Origin: Pyrus communis
Taxonomy: Eukaryota > Streptophyta > Magnoliopsida > Rosales > Rosaceae
Assembly (NCBI RefSeq): GCF_963583255.1
Contig: NC_084813.1
Coordinates: 13,130,001 to 13,194,000, forward strand
Direction of reading: 5' to 3'
Length of the DNA: 64,000 nt
Shown here one piece after another: positions 1-12,088 of this stretch. Numbering within the stretch: the first letter of the stretch is position 1; each line of letters starts with the position of its first letter. The translations under genes and the position numbers were made by a program. The notes beneath the pieces were generated by a model, which was given only the letters and a program-made list of their open reading frames with translations, was not told the origin of the DNA and ran no database searches.

Positions 1-2496
1 GTTTACCCTTTTGCACTGAAGAGCATGGAAGATGTTGTCGTGAGTGCAGCTGAGGAAAGCTGGACAACTGAAATAATCCTCAGCCTACGAGGTCTTATTT
101 GGCGATCTTCTTGAGACTTCAAACTACTTGTGGAACCTGTTTAAGGGTGTAAGTAGGAAGTGCATCGAGCTACTACCAGACTTTTTTCAAGTATTATGCC
201 ATCGTTAAATGTTTCGTCGTGTGCCTTTTTGAGGCTTGGTTGGTGATCAACTAAGAATCTGAATAGATTACAAGTTTCTTCACTACTAAGTCTCGCTAGC
301 AAGGGTTGCTAATAAAGCCTTGTCCTCTACTCCGTCATTGGATGCTTTGAAGTTTGAAGTGTCATGGGCTTGCTCGGCGCGAGTCACAGGGCAAGATCAG
401 CCTGGCTGGGAGCCATGATGCAAGATCAGCACAGTTAGGAGCCATGGTGACAATTAAAGGCTGCCAAGAGCTGTGAAGCAGGTAGGCACAGCTGTGAGTG
501 TAGAGCTAGGGCTGACTTGGGCCATATTATGCATAGTAGGAGGAATTAGACCATTAAGTCAGTGATTCTCGGCTATTGGTGATGTGCCGCTTCCATATTG
601 AATCGTCTAGAGTGTTAAGAAAAAAGCCTGCCCTCGGTTCTTGGTAGTTGGCCTGGTGTGTTCTTTTGGTACTCGTCTGCCTTCGATGCACCGTTAGGCT
701 GAACTGCTGCGTTTATCGGAACATAAGTAATCTTTTTATCCGACAACCTATGTGGGATAGTTCCATCTGCTTGATCTTGTCAATGAAAGGTGACCCACTT
801 ATGTTTGTCATGTCTCGTCAAAGCACCTCGTTAGTAGCTTTGTTGCACTGGAAATCGCACAATTGCTTGGTCATGAGCCTCTCTACTTTTTCCTAAATAT
901 GCCTTTGTTGGGATAGTGGAGCTCTTGGCTGCCCTCGGGTCTAGGTTGTTCTTCCCTATGCTCGGCCCGTCTATGTCATGGCTACGATGCATGTGGTACG
1001 TCTTGGCAAGCGAGCGAATTACTTGCAAGTTGTCGGTTGAACTTGAGCCGGATTGAGTGACTACTTCTCTCAGTCCGTTGTGTTGCCTACTCCGATGTGA
1101 GGTGGATGATGCTCCTTGTGGGCTTAGCCGCAAATGAACATTTCGCCTGGAAGGTTGCTTATTGTTAATTATCGGAGTGTGGCCCCAACCATGAATATAT
1201 GCTCGTCCGTGGGCCTAACCAAGAGTGCACGTTTCTCCGCGTGCTAAGATGAAAGTATACACTATCTTGGGGGCCCAGTTGGGAGTGTACACTACCAGAA
1301 CGTACGGTTCGTGACTAGTCGAGTGGATGCTTGCCGAGACGCTACTGGAGAGTTTCACCGTTTAACCTTGTCTTACTTCGGGACACCTTGTCTAGAGCAC
1401 ACTGCAAGAGCTGATTCACCAAGGTAGTCTGTTGTGCGAGGGCACTTGTCAACTCTATGACTTGTCGAGACAAGTGTTGTTCACCATTTTGGGATGGAAG
1501 AGCTTGGACGATATATATCTCCTTGAGTAGTGGAAGTGTAATGAAGTTCGGGCGTGAGATTTGAGTTGGGTGTCAAATCTGCAGAGAAATAAGGTGAAAA
1601 TACCCCTAGGTTCAATCGTCGGTCCAGAAATCTGAAACCGGGATGGTTGAACCAGTCTTGGGAAGGTTGCACAAGTCTTGGACGAGTTGGGATTGCTTGG
1701 TGGGCCACGAGAGTGGGTTGAGCCTCATATTGGACCTTGGGAAAGGGTTAGGCAGCTAGGGTGGATTGCCCCGCATGGTGCGTGTTGGTGCTAGGCTTGG
1801 GCTTTGTTCAGGAGCGCGCTGGGCTCGCGCTAGGCTGCTTCTCCTACCGCAACTGCTTTGGCTTGCAATGCTGAGGTAGTGGCTCGATTTGGCTCACACT
1901 GGGCCTAGCTCAGCTGGCTTGCAATGTGGGCTGCAGATTGGGCTATGCTCCAAGTGGACGAGGCTTAGGCCTGCACTGCTGGGGTAGTGGCTCGGGGCGT
2001 CTTGCTCTGGGCCTGGCTTGGTTGCCTTGCAGCGTGGGCTGCAGATTAGGGTGTGTGCCAAGTAAACGAGACTTGGGCCTGTGATTCTGGAAAATGGCAT
2101 GGGCCTGGGCAGGTGGCTGCCTCGCTGCCCCTACTCACTGTAGGCTTGTTGCCATAAAGCTAGCCCACTCCCCACTGCCACGGTAGTCCCCGTGGCTGCC
2201 ATGGTGGTGGTGCTCCTTGATGGCAAAGTTGCTCTTCTTGCCATCGTATTGAGCCTTATGGATCGTCGTGGTGGGGATAGGTCTCGTCCTCCATCATTCG
2301 ATCTCGATCTTTGAACGTAGGAAGTTCCGTTCGTAGTGGTTTCTGAATTTTTAGTCTTTGCACTTTTCTTTTACGTTTATTCAAAGAATTTTATAAAAAA
2401 TTCTAAGAAAAAGAATGTACAAAAAATCTACAAATGAACAAGAAATGAGAAACTTTGAATGCAAGAGTTTTCTTCGAGCGTGTGAATCAAACTCTC

Positions 2497-2644
2497 AATG
2501 AAAGCATCAATTTGTGGATGCAATTTTCCACCTTCTCCTTCTTGGACAAAATTGTACTTACAAAACAATTAATGAAAGCATCAATTTGTGGATGCAATTT
2601 TCCACCTTCTCCTTCTAGGACAAAATTGCACTTACAAAACAATT
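2497..2644. repeat. 74-bp tandem duplication in retroelement leader
   Basis: Two adjacent copies of a 74-bp unit begin at 2497 and 2571, each starting AATGAAAGCATCAATTTG. They differ at only a few bases. The duplication lies between the TATA box and the gag of the minus-strand gypsy element, so it is in its transcribed leader. Confidence 0.85.
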
Positions 2645-2690
2645 AACTCCTTAGGTCAAGGCCAAGAGCCTCACACACCCAAGATGAATT

Positions 2691-2704
2691 GGGGGGGGGG
2701 GGGG
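2691..2704. repeat. poly-G tract (14 G)
   Basis: An uninterrupted run of 14 G on the plus strand, which is poly-C in the element's own orientation. Its length is likely to vary and to be miscounted by sequencing. Confidence 0.9.
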
Positions 2705-2828
2705 TTGCAGGGGAGCTTTGGCCAAAGAACCTCCGTTGCCAAGGTTAGAATTTGAGGGAAAAGTGTTTAGAGAAATTTGGAGAATTTAGCAAGAAAGTTG
2801 GACTTAGGTTTTTGGAGAAATGAGGGTG

Positions 2829-2838
2829 GTATTTATAG
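2829..2838 (-). promoter_or_regulatory. TATA box of minus-strand gypsy LTR
   Basis: The minus strand reads CTATAAATACC, a strong plant TATA box. Transcription would run toward lower coordinates through the duplicated leader into gag. This fits the U3/R position of an LTR starting at 3202. Confidence 0.6.
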
Positions 2839-3285
2839 GGGTGTGGCCAGCCCCCTTTGGAGAGATGGGAACTGGCCACATATGGTGGTTTTTGGGTGTA
2901 ATTGCAAGATATTATGTCAAAATAATATCTTGCAATCAATTAGGAAATTAATTAGAAAATTAATAGGAAATTAATCAATTAATTTAGGTAATTAATCTTA
3001 TTTTGAATGAATAATTGAATGTTACCTTGTGGGGAGGATTTGATGAAGATGGATAAAATAGTTTTTGAATAAATACCTATTTTGATCACTTTTAACCTTG
3101 ATTGTACCATGATTGTTCGCTGCTTGCGCGTAGAAGTTCCGGTATGCCTCGAAGGTAATATTGTCATTTTTCATCCAAAAGTACACGTGTCGCCTCCACA
3201 ATTTTCTTGATTATTTTTTACTCCACATATATGCATAGATCCTTTAATTCAAGCTCTCATAGCTATGGTATCACACACAATGAAC

Positions 3286-3489
3286 TGGCTGATCTCTTCT
3301 ACAAATAGTCGGATATTTCAAACAAAACAAATTGGTCTCTTCCACAAATAGTGAGATATCTTAAACCAAACACATTGGTCTCTTCCACAAATAGTGAGAT
3401 ATCTTAAACCAAACACATTGGTCTCTTCCACAAATAGTGAGATATCACAAACCAAACACATTGGTCTCTTCCACAACTAACGGGATATA
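3286..3489. repeat. 43-bp tandem repeat, about 4.7 units
   Basis: The motif ATTGGTCTCTTCC recurs at 3331, 3374, 3417 and 3460, exactly 43 bp apart. A diverged unit starts near 3288 (CTGATCTCTTC). The units also share CACAAATAGTGAGATATC. The two middle units are almost identical and the edge units are diverged, as expected for an array that expands from its centre. No gene or transposon end is visible around it. Confidence 0.9.
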
Positions 3490-4136
3490 AGCCTCGACTA
3501 ATAGGCTTTTAAGTCATTCAGCATGTACCAAAGCCTTTGCAAAGCCTACTAACTTGAGTTCCATAAATCTGCATATCTATTTAGTCATCTCCAAAATATG
3601 ACATTAGCATATAACATTTATCACAACTAACATCATACTTAATAATGCTTCAATTATATTCAGTACTTAGAATACCATTATAATGATCCATTGAGTTTTG
3701 GTGCCCCTACTTAAATATATCATTTGCACAAGTTAAATACATAATTCATTGGTTAAAAATTAGCTATAAGTGCCAATTATTCTAGGATACACTTACTCTC
3801 TTATTCCTCTCTTCAAATGGGTATTGTTGACACCAGATCATGACTGCAAGCTAGAGTAGTCTAGGCATCTGCTGGGTTCTCAGTATACTGCTTATAAAAA
3901 TATTAATATCTAGAAACATGGCACACCCCCACATCTTCAAGTATATATGTCATCTCAATTGTAATAAAGCAATTCGATGTGTCGGAGCTCTCCAATTCCC
4001 ACAATTTGAATGAGTTCTGAAATTAACTAACAAAAAATCATTAGTGGATGATAACAATAAATATATAGCTCAAACTGTAATCGGCAGGATCTACTAAAAT
4101 AATTTGCGTCCCTTATAATTTTCATAATGAGAATGG
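3490..4136. other. unassigned AT-rich intergenic DNA
   Basis: I see no ORF of note, no transposon ends and no RNA gene in this stretch. It ends at the left target duplication of the hAT element beginning at 4145. Confidence 0.5.
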
Positions 4137-4144
4137 CCTTCAAC

Positions 4145-7100
4145 TAGGCCTGACAAACGGGTCGTATCTGTCGTGTTCGTATCGCTTTCATGTAACACAT
4201 GTTATCTTAACGGATTATGTCGTGTCACACCCGTTATCTTAACGGGTCCCTTAACAGGTCGGGTCACTTTACCCAACAGGTAAGACCCGTTAAAGAAAAA
4301 AAAAATTTCTTAAATTTGTACATACCACATTGCCACATAAATATTACTTCAAAACATTAAAACACATTTGTCTTTAAGTACTGCATCTACACTCCAAAAT
4401 AAGAGCCTAATAAAAAACATCAATACACTACTAGTCTACTACAAAATATCAAATGTGTAAGGATATGCAGAATGAAAGAGTTTTTCTTTTCAAGGTTGTG
4501 AAGCTTTTCTCAGAAGTTAAAATCTTGCCAATGAAACTCAAAACTTACAGGTTATTCCTTTTACAAAATCCTTCAATTTTCATCGATCATCATAGGGAAA
4601 TGTATTGGAACTTTGGCTTGATCTATTGCCTTCAAGAGTTATGTTGATGATGTTTTTAGTAAAGTTTTCCACATCAGAACTCTCTTCCGCATAAACTAAG
4701 TACAAATAAACCAAACATTAAAAACCATTCAAATTATGAGAAGTTTAGCAAAATAATTATGAAAAGAAATAAAACAATAGTACTATACCATTTAAAAATA
4801 TATTACCTCCTTTGTGTGCACAACAAAGCTTGAACGGTTTCTGGTAACAATGAACTACAATACTGATCTAGTACTTTACCCCCAATACTAAATGTAGATT
4901 CTGATGCAACAATTAAAGATATTCTCTCAGTCTAGAGAGATCGAGAGTGAATGAGAGAGAAGGATAGTCTGGGCTCCAACCTAATGTACAATGGACTGTT
5001 GAGATTTCATCTCAGCCGATCCTATGGTCATCAACTTTATAAATTTAATTTTATACATATATATCTCTATTAATTAATGAAACCTTCTTTATCAACCAAA
5101 AGAAGGTGAAAATACTACTTAGTCTTCTATCACAACAAAAAAGTTAAGATAGTAACGTAATTTCACTAGACAAAATTTTACTCTTTTTTTTTAACCTCAC
5201 CTACATGTAATTTTATCATCTCTAATATAAAAATAACAAAATAAAAAACCTCTCTCCCTTTCTCCTCACTCCCACATCTTCTCTAACTCTCTTCCTCTCT
5301 CCCTCTCTCCTTCAATTTTAACAACAAAAATAAAAAAAATTCACACTTTGTGTGTGGGTGACACACCCCGACCGAGATCAGGGCGTGCTGACCGTCACGT
5401 GTAAGTGACGAAGCCAGGTGCACAGTGCGGAAGCTAATAAAATGGTAATATAAAAAGTATGAATAATTAAAAACTAGCATACATAAGGTGATAGAAATAA
5501 GTGCTAGCGTAAGTGAGACACAAGTTCAGAGCAATAAGCCTACAGCAGTCCAAAAGAAAATGATATGACAACAGTACACCCGAAGGTGACCCTACGCTGG
5601 TGATCGTCTGTCAGAAATGCCGGGAAAGCCCTCTGGGAAACCACTGAACCTGCTAGACAACTAGAACCTGAAGGGGCGCAAAACAAAAGCGTGAGTGGGC
5701 AAAAACAAAGCTTTTCGAAAACCATTTAATAAATACGTTCTAACCCCTCGCCGTAAAACCTGTATACTTCCCAGAAAATAACCATATGTACATGTATATA
5801 GATATACCAATTATGCTCAAGAATATGCCATGCCGGAACCTCATAATGAAATGCAAGTGCTCAGGTATAAATCATATCAATAACATATACTCTGGCAGCC
5901 GGAGTCACCTAACGTGACTTGTACGGCTAAATCTAGAGCTCAAATCTCAATCTCAATAACTAAACCTGCCCACGAGTCGGAACCACCTAAAGTGGTCTGT
6001 ACGACAGGCCTGGGTGTAATACATATAAACGCTCTAGTGCTACGATCACGTGAAGGCTGTACGAATAATCGCGGGTCACCTACGAGTCGGAACCACCTAA
6101 TGTGGTCTATACGACAGGACTGTGCACCTAACTTGGATCCAAACTGAGCGTGTGGTGCGGGAGGTGAACATCACGTGAAGGACTATGCCCTACTCTGGGC
6201 GGGAGCACTAACACCAGGGGTGCAGGTTGTGAGCTCTCTAAGCATCTCGAATCGCTACTGAATGTAAACATGAATAACACTTACCTGTCACTTACCTGTG
6301 CGTCGCAGCACCCATTATGCATATGTATATATATACACAACTAATAGTGCACGGGATGATGCATAAACAATGATAATATAGTGCATGGCATGAAACAAAT
6401 AACCCTTTCAATCAATTTCTGGGAAAATAAATGTATATAGGTATATACGGAAAACCAAAAGCCCACTCACTGGTATGTGGAAGGGTCGTAGCCCCCCTGC
6501 CTCGAGTGACCACGCTCGTCCTCGGGATACGTATCACCTGTCAAAACAACCTAACTCCGGCCAACTTCGAATCCAGTGATCCCGACGTCCAACTCCTTCA
6601 AACGAACCACTCCGAGCCTCCTTGGGACCCCACCAAGCTTCCTGGAAATGGTATAGTTGCACTCCTGCAAGTCTCACGAGCTCGAAAATGTGCTTGGTTT
6701 GTTCGATCTGTGGAGGTTTAGTGTGCTTGTGTGTGTGTCCGTACGTTTTCAAAGGAAATGGGAGGAATGGGGCTCGGGACAATCACAGGGAAAGGGACAG
6801 AAGGGTATGGAGTGTGGGAGTGTGAGTGTGTGGTCCAATACATGCCAACACAACACAAAAACAACCAATAAACGTAAAGAAAACGAACTAGGGGCAAAAT
6901 TGTCTTTTCACATGTACGTTAAAATGTTTCTGGGACGGGCTGTCACAGTGAGCATATACCAGTATATTTAATTATTATAGTATATTTTAGGAGTATAAAA
7001 TTATTAAATTAATATATAATTAATATAGTATTTTTAGGGGTATATAATTATTAAATTAATATTTTGCTTATCGTGTATCATGTTACTCAGGTATATATCC

Positions 7101-7240
7101 GGACCAACCCGTTATCTTAACTTGTGCTTATCGGGTTACCTGATAACGACTCGATTCGTTATCGTGTTAACCTCCAACTTCGTTAATTTTGTATCGTGTC
7201 GTGTCGAGTTATCGAGTCGTGTCAGAAATTGCTAGGCCTA
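4145..7240. mobile_element. non-autonomous hAT element A, split by a solo LTR
   Basis: The ends are inverted: TAGGCCTGACAA at 4145, and the complement of the right end reads TAGGCCTAGCAA. The flanks are an 8-bp hAT-type target duplication with two mutations (CCTTCAAC at 4137-4144, TCTTCAGC at 7241-7248). The subterminal parts are full of CCCGTTATCTTAACGGGT-like palindromes, typical of transposase-binding regions. No transposase is present. Without the nested solo LTR (5359-6947 plus 5-bp TSD) the element is 1502 bp. Elements B (7841) and C (47019) share its ends and interior. Confidence 0.85.
5359..6947 (-). mobile_element. solo-LTR-like element, family alpha, copy 1 (shortened)
   Basis: The plus strand starts TGACACACCCCGACC and ends GGGCTGTCACA, so in its own (minus) orientation it runs TGTGACA...GTGTGTCA. 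The flanks GTGGG (5354-5358) and GTGAG (6948-6952) are a 5-bp TSD with one mutation. It carries the family hallmark: units of the type GGAACCACCTAANGTGGT followed by CTGTACGAC, near 5900, 5975 and 6085. At 1589 bp it lacks several hundred bases found in copies 2 and 3, including the GGAATATTCC-rich part. No ORF is convincing. Confidence 0.8.
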
Positions 7241-7248
7241 TCTTCAGC

Positions 7249-7832
7249 CCCTTTGTAACTCTCCATGTAGCCGATGCCAACGTAAATCTATGTAGTAGCA
7301 CTACTCTATATAATAGATGGACTTCTCGATCTCGGTTGTCATGAGAATCATCACAATTGTATCATCCTCTCCTTCATAGTAGTTCTAATGAAAGCATCAC
7401 AAAAACTCAAACACGATTCAGTAGCTCCATACAAATTTAATATTACTTTTAAGCATTAAATATACATCAACGTAAAACCTTAACGTTTTAACAAGGCTAT
7501 TATGTAAATTAAAGGAATTCAATTCCCTAAATAAATTGAACAACCAACCCCAACAAAATAAAGATATCAAAAATTGATTTTCAAGTATCCATCAGATATC
7601 TCATTAATTTTGTTGAGTATTGACACAAACCACGTATATAAAACCACAAAGAAAATCTATCACAACAATGAAATTAAAGAATCGGGTAATAACATGCATA
7701 GGTCAATTATATATCACAAACACGCCCATAATTTCAAGTATATCAATATTAAGAATATATTAAACTTGTAATAAACAAGATTTCCAACGTAATTAAGCCA
7801 AATTATCTTTATTGACCAATAAGTATAATGCA
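7249..7832. other. unassigned AT-rich DNA between two hAT elements
   Basis: I see no ORF or element boundary here. It separates the right TSD of hAT element A from the left TSD of hAT element B. Confidence 0.5.
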
Positions 7833-8966
7833 AGATAAATTAGACCTGACGTTCGTATCGTGTTTTTTGTGTTCGTGTCATTTTCATGTCATATCTGATA
7901 TCTTAACGGGTCGTGTCGTTCAACACCCGTTAAAATAAACAGGTAAAATGATCCGACCCAAAATCGACCTGGTAATATTAACAGGTAATATGACCCAACC
8001 CGTTACCCGTTAAGGAAAATATATTTTAAACCAATAAATAATCAAATGAAAAACATAATACTAAATAAGTATAAACATACCATACTATCACATCCAAAAC
8101 ATAAAAACACAATTTTCTTTTTAGTGTATATTTACATACCCAAAAAAAGAGCATAATTGTTGACCCTAAAAATTACAAAACCTACGTGGCGCGCAGGCCG
8201 AGTAACTAATAAGCTAACTACGTCCTTCGGTTGAATGCGGGGCGTGCCAACTCGTCGGCCGAGCTCGGCCGAGGAGTAAAATTTGTTGATGTTGCGTTGA
8301 GCGCGTCGGTGACTTCTCTATCTTGCGACTGCGGCCGAGGAAGGAACAAATCTCGGCCTTTGGATTCTCGAGCCTGAAGACAAGGCTGCTAGTTCTACGA
8401 AGTTCAATATCAAATTCGGCTCTCAAGGTGCCGAATGTAGTAACCTGGTAACACCTCACTTCGCTGGGAAGGCTAATGAGATGACCTCTGCCAATAAGGA
8501 TTCGAAAATCCTTCTCGACCGAGACTTGGATAAATAACCAGTCGGCCTCGACGCAGTGCTGTTTATCCAAACTGAAGGTGCTTCGGGAACGGCTGATTCT
8601 ACGGCAACAGTGCTGTTTATCCAAACTGAAGATGTTCGCCGGTTGCCTTCACAATGCTGTTTATCCAAACTGAAGATGTGTCGGCGGAAAAAAGAAAATA
8701 AAAAATCTCAAGATGTTTGAGAGGTTTTGCGCAGGGCAGTTGGGTGTTGAATTGGATCTCCTTTTACGTTGCCACTACCTCTGTATTTATAGGGACATAT
8801 GCGTGTTGGTTGATAAGCTGATATAGGCTTTCGCCATGCATTAGAACTCTTTCACTGATTGCGTCAGATAAGCCTTACTATTCCCAAAACTCTGAACTTA
8901 GTCAAAATTGCAACCTAATTCAATCCTTATGCAGCCCTATCATATCAAATCCCAAGATAGCCTGGA

Positions 8967-11280
8967 TGACACACCCCGACCGAGATCAGGGCGTGCTGGC
9001 CGTCACACGAAGGTGACGTAACCATGTGCGCGTGCGGAAGCTAATGAGAAGGTAATATAAAAGTACGAATAATTAAAAACCTAATAACATACAAAGTACT
9101 AGTGTATGTGAGACACAATTCAGAGCAAGTCTACAACAGTCCAAAAGGAAAAGATACGACATATGTACACCCGAAGGTGACCCTACAATGGTGAATATCT
9201 GTCAGAAATTGCCGGGACGCCCTCTGGGATAAACCACCGAACCTTCTAGACCACTAGAACCTGGAGGGGCGCAAAAACAAAAGCGTGAGTGGGCAAAAAC
9301 AAAGTTCTTTGAAAACTCTTTAGCAAAATACATTCTAACCCCTCGCCGTAAAACCTGTATACTTCCCAGAAAATGAACATATATACGTATGTATAGATAT
9401 GTCAATCATGCTCCACCATATGCCATTCATGCTCACAATATGCCATTCATGCTTTGCAATATGCCATTCATGCTTGAGAATATGCCATTACAGAATATCA
9501 TAATCAATTATAAATGCTCAAGCGTAATTCACATCGAATATATATAATCTGGCAGCCGGGAGTCACCTAACGTGACCTGTACGGCTGAATCTAGAGCTCC
9601 ACTCTCAACTCAATAACTGAATCTGCACACGAGTCGGAACCACCTAACGTGGTCTGTACGACAAGCTGGGTGTATTATATATATGTATGCTCTAGTACTA
9701 CGATCACGTGAAGCTGTGCGATAATCGCGGGTCACCTACAAGTCGGAACCACCTAATGTGGTCTGTACGACAGGCTTGCACCTATCTTGGATCCAAGGCG
9801 AGCATGCGGTGCTGGTGAACATACACGTGAAGGCTGTGCCCTGGCCCTGGGCGGGAGCACTAACACCGGGGGTGCAGATTATGAGCTCTCTAAACCTCTC
9901 AAACTACCATTGCATAATAAACAGGAATGCATAACCACATGAATACTTCTTACCTGGCACTTACCTGTGCGTCCACAGCACCAAATACACATGTATATAT
10001 ATGTATGCCACTACTAATACATGCGATGATGCGTAAACAACATTAATATTATGCATGGCATAAAACATATAACCATTTCTATATAATTTCTGGGAATTAA
10101 TATGTATATAGGTATATACGGAAAACAAAAGCCCACTCACTGGTAATTAGAAGGGTCGTAGCCCCCTTGCCTCGAGTGTGTACGCTCGTCCTCGGAGAAC
10201 GAATCACCTATACGCGACAAAGTTACGAAAACATTAATTTAAAAGCACCTAAACAACTTCTCGTAATAACTTCTCATACATTGCTCAAATTGGACAATTG
10301 AATATACCAACGTGACCTACACAACCTCAGGATCACGCCTATATTTTTAGAAAAAATTTTGGACCACACACGCGCCCCCACGCGCCTGAACACGCACGGA
10401 CCTACGCGCCCCCACGCGCGGCCCACGTGCACTGCACACTGACGGCGTCAGTTGACGCCGTCAGGAATATTCCGTTAACTGACGGAATATTCCGTCAAAT
10501 CTAACCGGATTCTGTCACTGCCGTTAGGAATATTCCGTTAGACTTAACGGAATATTCCCCTTTCTTCTCCGGCGAACCTCCGGCGCCGGCGACGGCGCCG
10601 GAAAACTGGGAAAATTTCTAACTTTGTTTTCTCCTTCGTTTTTCAACCAAATTTCACGTTTTTTATACCAAAATGAAGCTTAGGACTAGTAGAATCACGT
10701 TGGACTACTTTTAAGGCCTAAAAATTGCTAGATCATACCTGTCCACAACTTCAAAGTTCGGCCAACTTCGAACCTAGCCTTCCCAACGTCCAAATTCACC
10801 CAACGAACCACTCCGAGGCTCCTTGGGACCTCACAAGCACAACTACAAGCTTAGAAATTCCAAAAACACACTAGTTTAGGTTTGCATGAACAGTGCAATA
10901 ATTCGGCCATTGTTGAAACGACGTGAAAACGTTCGAATTCTTACCTGGAATTGGTATGGTTGTGCTCCTCACAACCTCACGAGTTCAATGGTGTAATTGG
11001 TTTCTTGTTTGGTGAAGGTTTGAGTTGGTTTGTGTGTGTGGCCGTGTGTAGAGGAAGAAGAAGAAGAGAGGAACTCGGGGGAGAGAGAGAGAGACTGAGA
11101 CAGAGACAGAGAGACAAAGAGTGAGGGAATGAGGGAGAGAATCCCGGGAGAAAAGAGAGTGTATGAGTGTGTGTGGTCCCACAACCCACACAACACAAAA
11201 CTACCCGAAAAAAAACGAACTAGGGGGTAAAACGGTAATTTCACACGTACGTTTCTTTAGTTTCGGGATGGGATGTTACA
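8967..11280 (-). mobile_element. solo-LTR-like element, family alpha, copy 2
   Basis: The plus strand runs TGACACACCCCGACC...GGGATGTTACA, with a perfect TSD CTGGA at 8962-8966 and 11281-11285. The second LTR at 14706 shows the empty site, so the boundaries are certain. Its length is 2314 bp. It contains three GGAACCACCTAA-type repeats (9550-9775), a block of GGAATATTCCGT palindromes (10465-10555) and a GC-rich GGCGCCGGCGACGGCGCCGG tract (10583-10602). The ends are inverted over about 15 bp, which is long for an LTR. There is no coding potential. Confidence 0.9.
10439..10558. repeat. palindrome cluster with GGAATATTCC boxes in alpha copy 2
   Basis: The stretch contains GACGGCGTCAGTTGACGCCGTC-type dyads and four GGAATATTCC boxes. 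Each box contains the pattern nGAAnnTTCn, the head-to-head core of a heat shock element. The same block recurs in alpha copy 3 at about 55890-55990 and is missing from copy 1. Whether heat shock factor binds is inference. Confidence 0.6.
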
Positions 11281-11654
11281 CTGGATGCTTGGATTTGATC
11301 AAATAATGCCCATCAAAATAACCACCAATCCACGTACACCGTTGTGGTTGGTTGCTTTTTGGAGATAACCATCACAAACTTGTGGTGTATAATTACCTAG
11401 GAAATAGTCTCCCAACCTTCCACGTATATGCATGTGCTGACTTAAAGAATTGCAAATGAATTGCAATTCTTCTACTTAATATTATCCTATGCAGAGAAAG
11501 GCTAAAACATATTAAAAGATAATGCCATGATTAAAACCACAATATATCTTTCAATAATACCAAAATTACCTTCACTTTTTATCCGACGGTTGGAAGTATG
11601 CTTACCCAACGACCTTGATTACTCGGGCCGATGGTGTAATTTTGGGTCCAAACA

Positions 11655-11668
11655 TTGCCCCCCAGTTT
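11655..11668 (-). promoter_or_regulatory. polypurine tract
   Basis: The minus strand reads AAACTGGGGGGCAA immediately before the 3' LTR start TGTTTGG. This purine-rich run is where plus-strand synthesis would be primed. Confidence 0.8.
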
Positions 11669-12045
11669 CCTTAAACTTCGGCCCGTAAGCCGAATGGTTA
11701 AGGAAATTAATTATTTTGTAGCCAACAAAATCCCGTATTGCCGAAAAACTTTGTTCCTCGGCAATAACATCTCTGTGTTACCAACGTTGTGAACTTCCTC
11801 GGCTGCCACAATTCCATACAAGGCTCGACAACTTTAGTAAATAACCTTGTAATCACGTCGACCATCTTGAAGGATAGAACTTGCAAATGACACCGAGAAA
11901 ATAATTGGGCTGAAGAAAACCAACTGGGGTCGAGGGCCGAGATAAACCAAATGAGGCCGAAGTCTCGAGGACTCTTGCCCACTACTTCTCCTGGTACTTT
12001 GGATATATATATATATATATATAGATAACCTGATTGCCTGATAAA

Positions 12046-12088
<43 letters not shown>

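Larger units (their letters stand above)
1..3202 (-). mobile_element. Ty3/gypsy-type element, 5' part (LTR, leader, gag), cut by window edge
   Basis: Read on the minus strand. A probable LTR starts at 3202 (TGTGGAGGCGACACG) and carries a TATA box near 2838. A leader follows, and then a decayed gag-like region that runs out of the window at base 1. The end of the LTR and a primer binding site could not be fixed. Around 1400-1480 the minus strand reads LTSALAQQTTLVNQLLQ. Downstream of it are several short repeats of the type SVHSxLGP, which I recall from gag-linked regions of plant gypsy elements. In-frame stops and frame changes show that it is dead. The region is much more GC-rich than its surroundings. 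The family assignment rests on recalled motif style, not on RT or integrase, which are outside the window. Confidence 0.55.
8158..11654 (-). repeat. 3' LTR (element orientation), split by alpha copy 2
   Basis: This LTR is 3497 bp as it stands. Removing the alpha element (2314 bp) and one 5-bp TSD leaves 1178 bp, exactly the length of the other LTR at 13907-15084. It contains three spaced copies of CTGTTTATCCAAACTGAAG at about 8550, 8610 and 8653. A TATA box CTATAAATAC (minus strand) lies at about 8781-8791. Confidence 0.93.

Noticed and set aside
3286..3489. Regularly spaced repeats resembling a CRISPR array
   Set aside because: The repeat fills the whole 43-bp period with no unique spacers, and the DNA is plant nuclear.
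8214..8668. ORFs of 136 and 70 codons, repeated almost identically at 13963-14417
   Set aside because: They lie in U5/R of the two LTRs and repeat only because the LTRs are copies. No protein motif.
10969..11244. Hydrophobic, Ser/Leu-rich ORFs and the similar one at 55262-55555
   Set aside because: They are translations of a CT-rich microsatellite segment in alpha elements and are not conserved in frame between copies.
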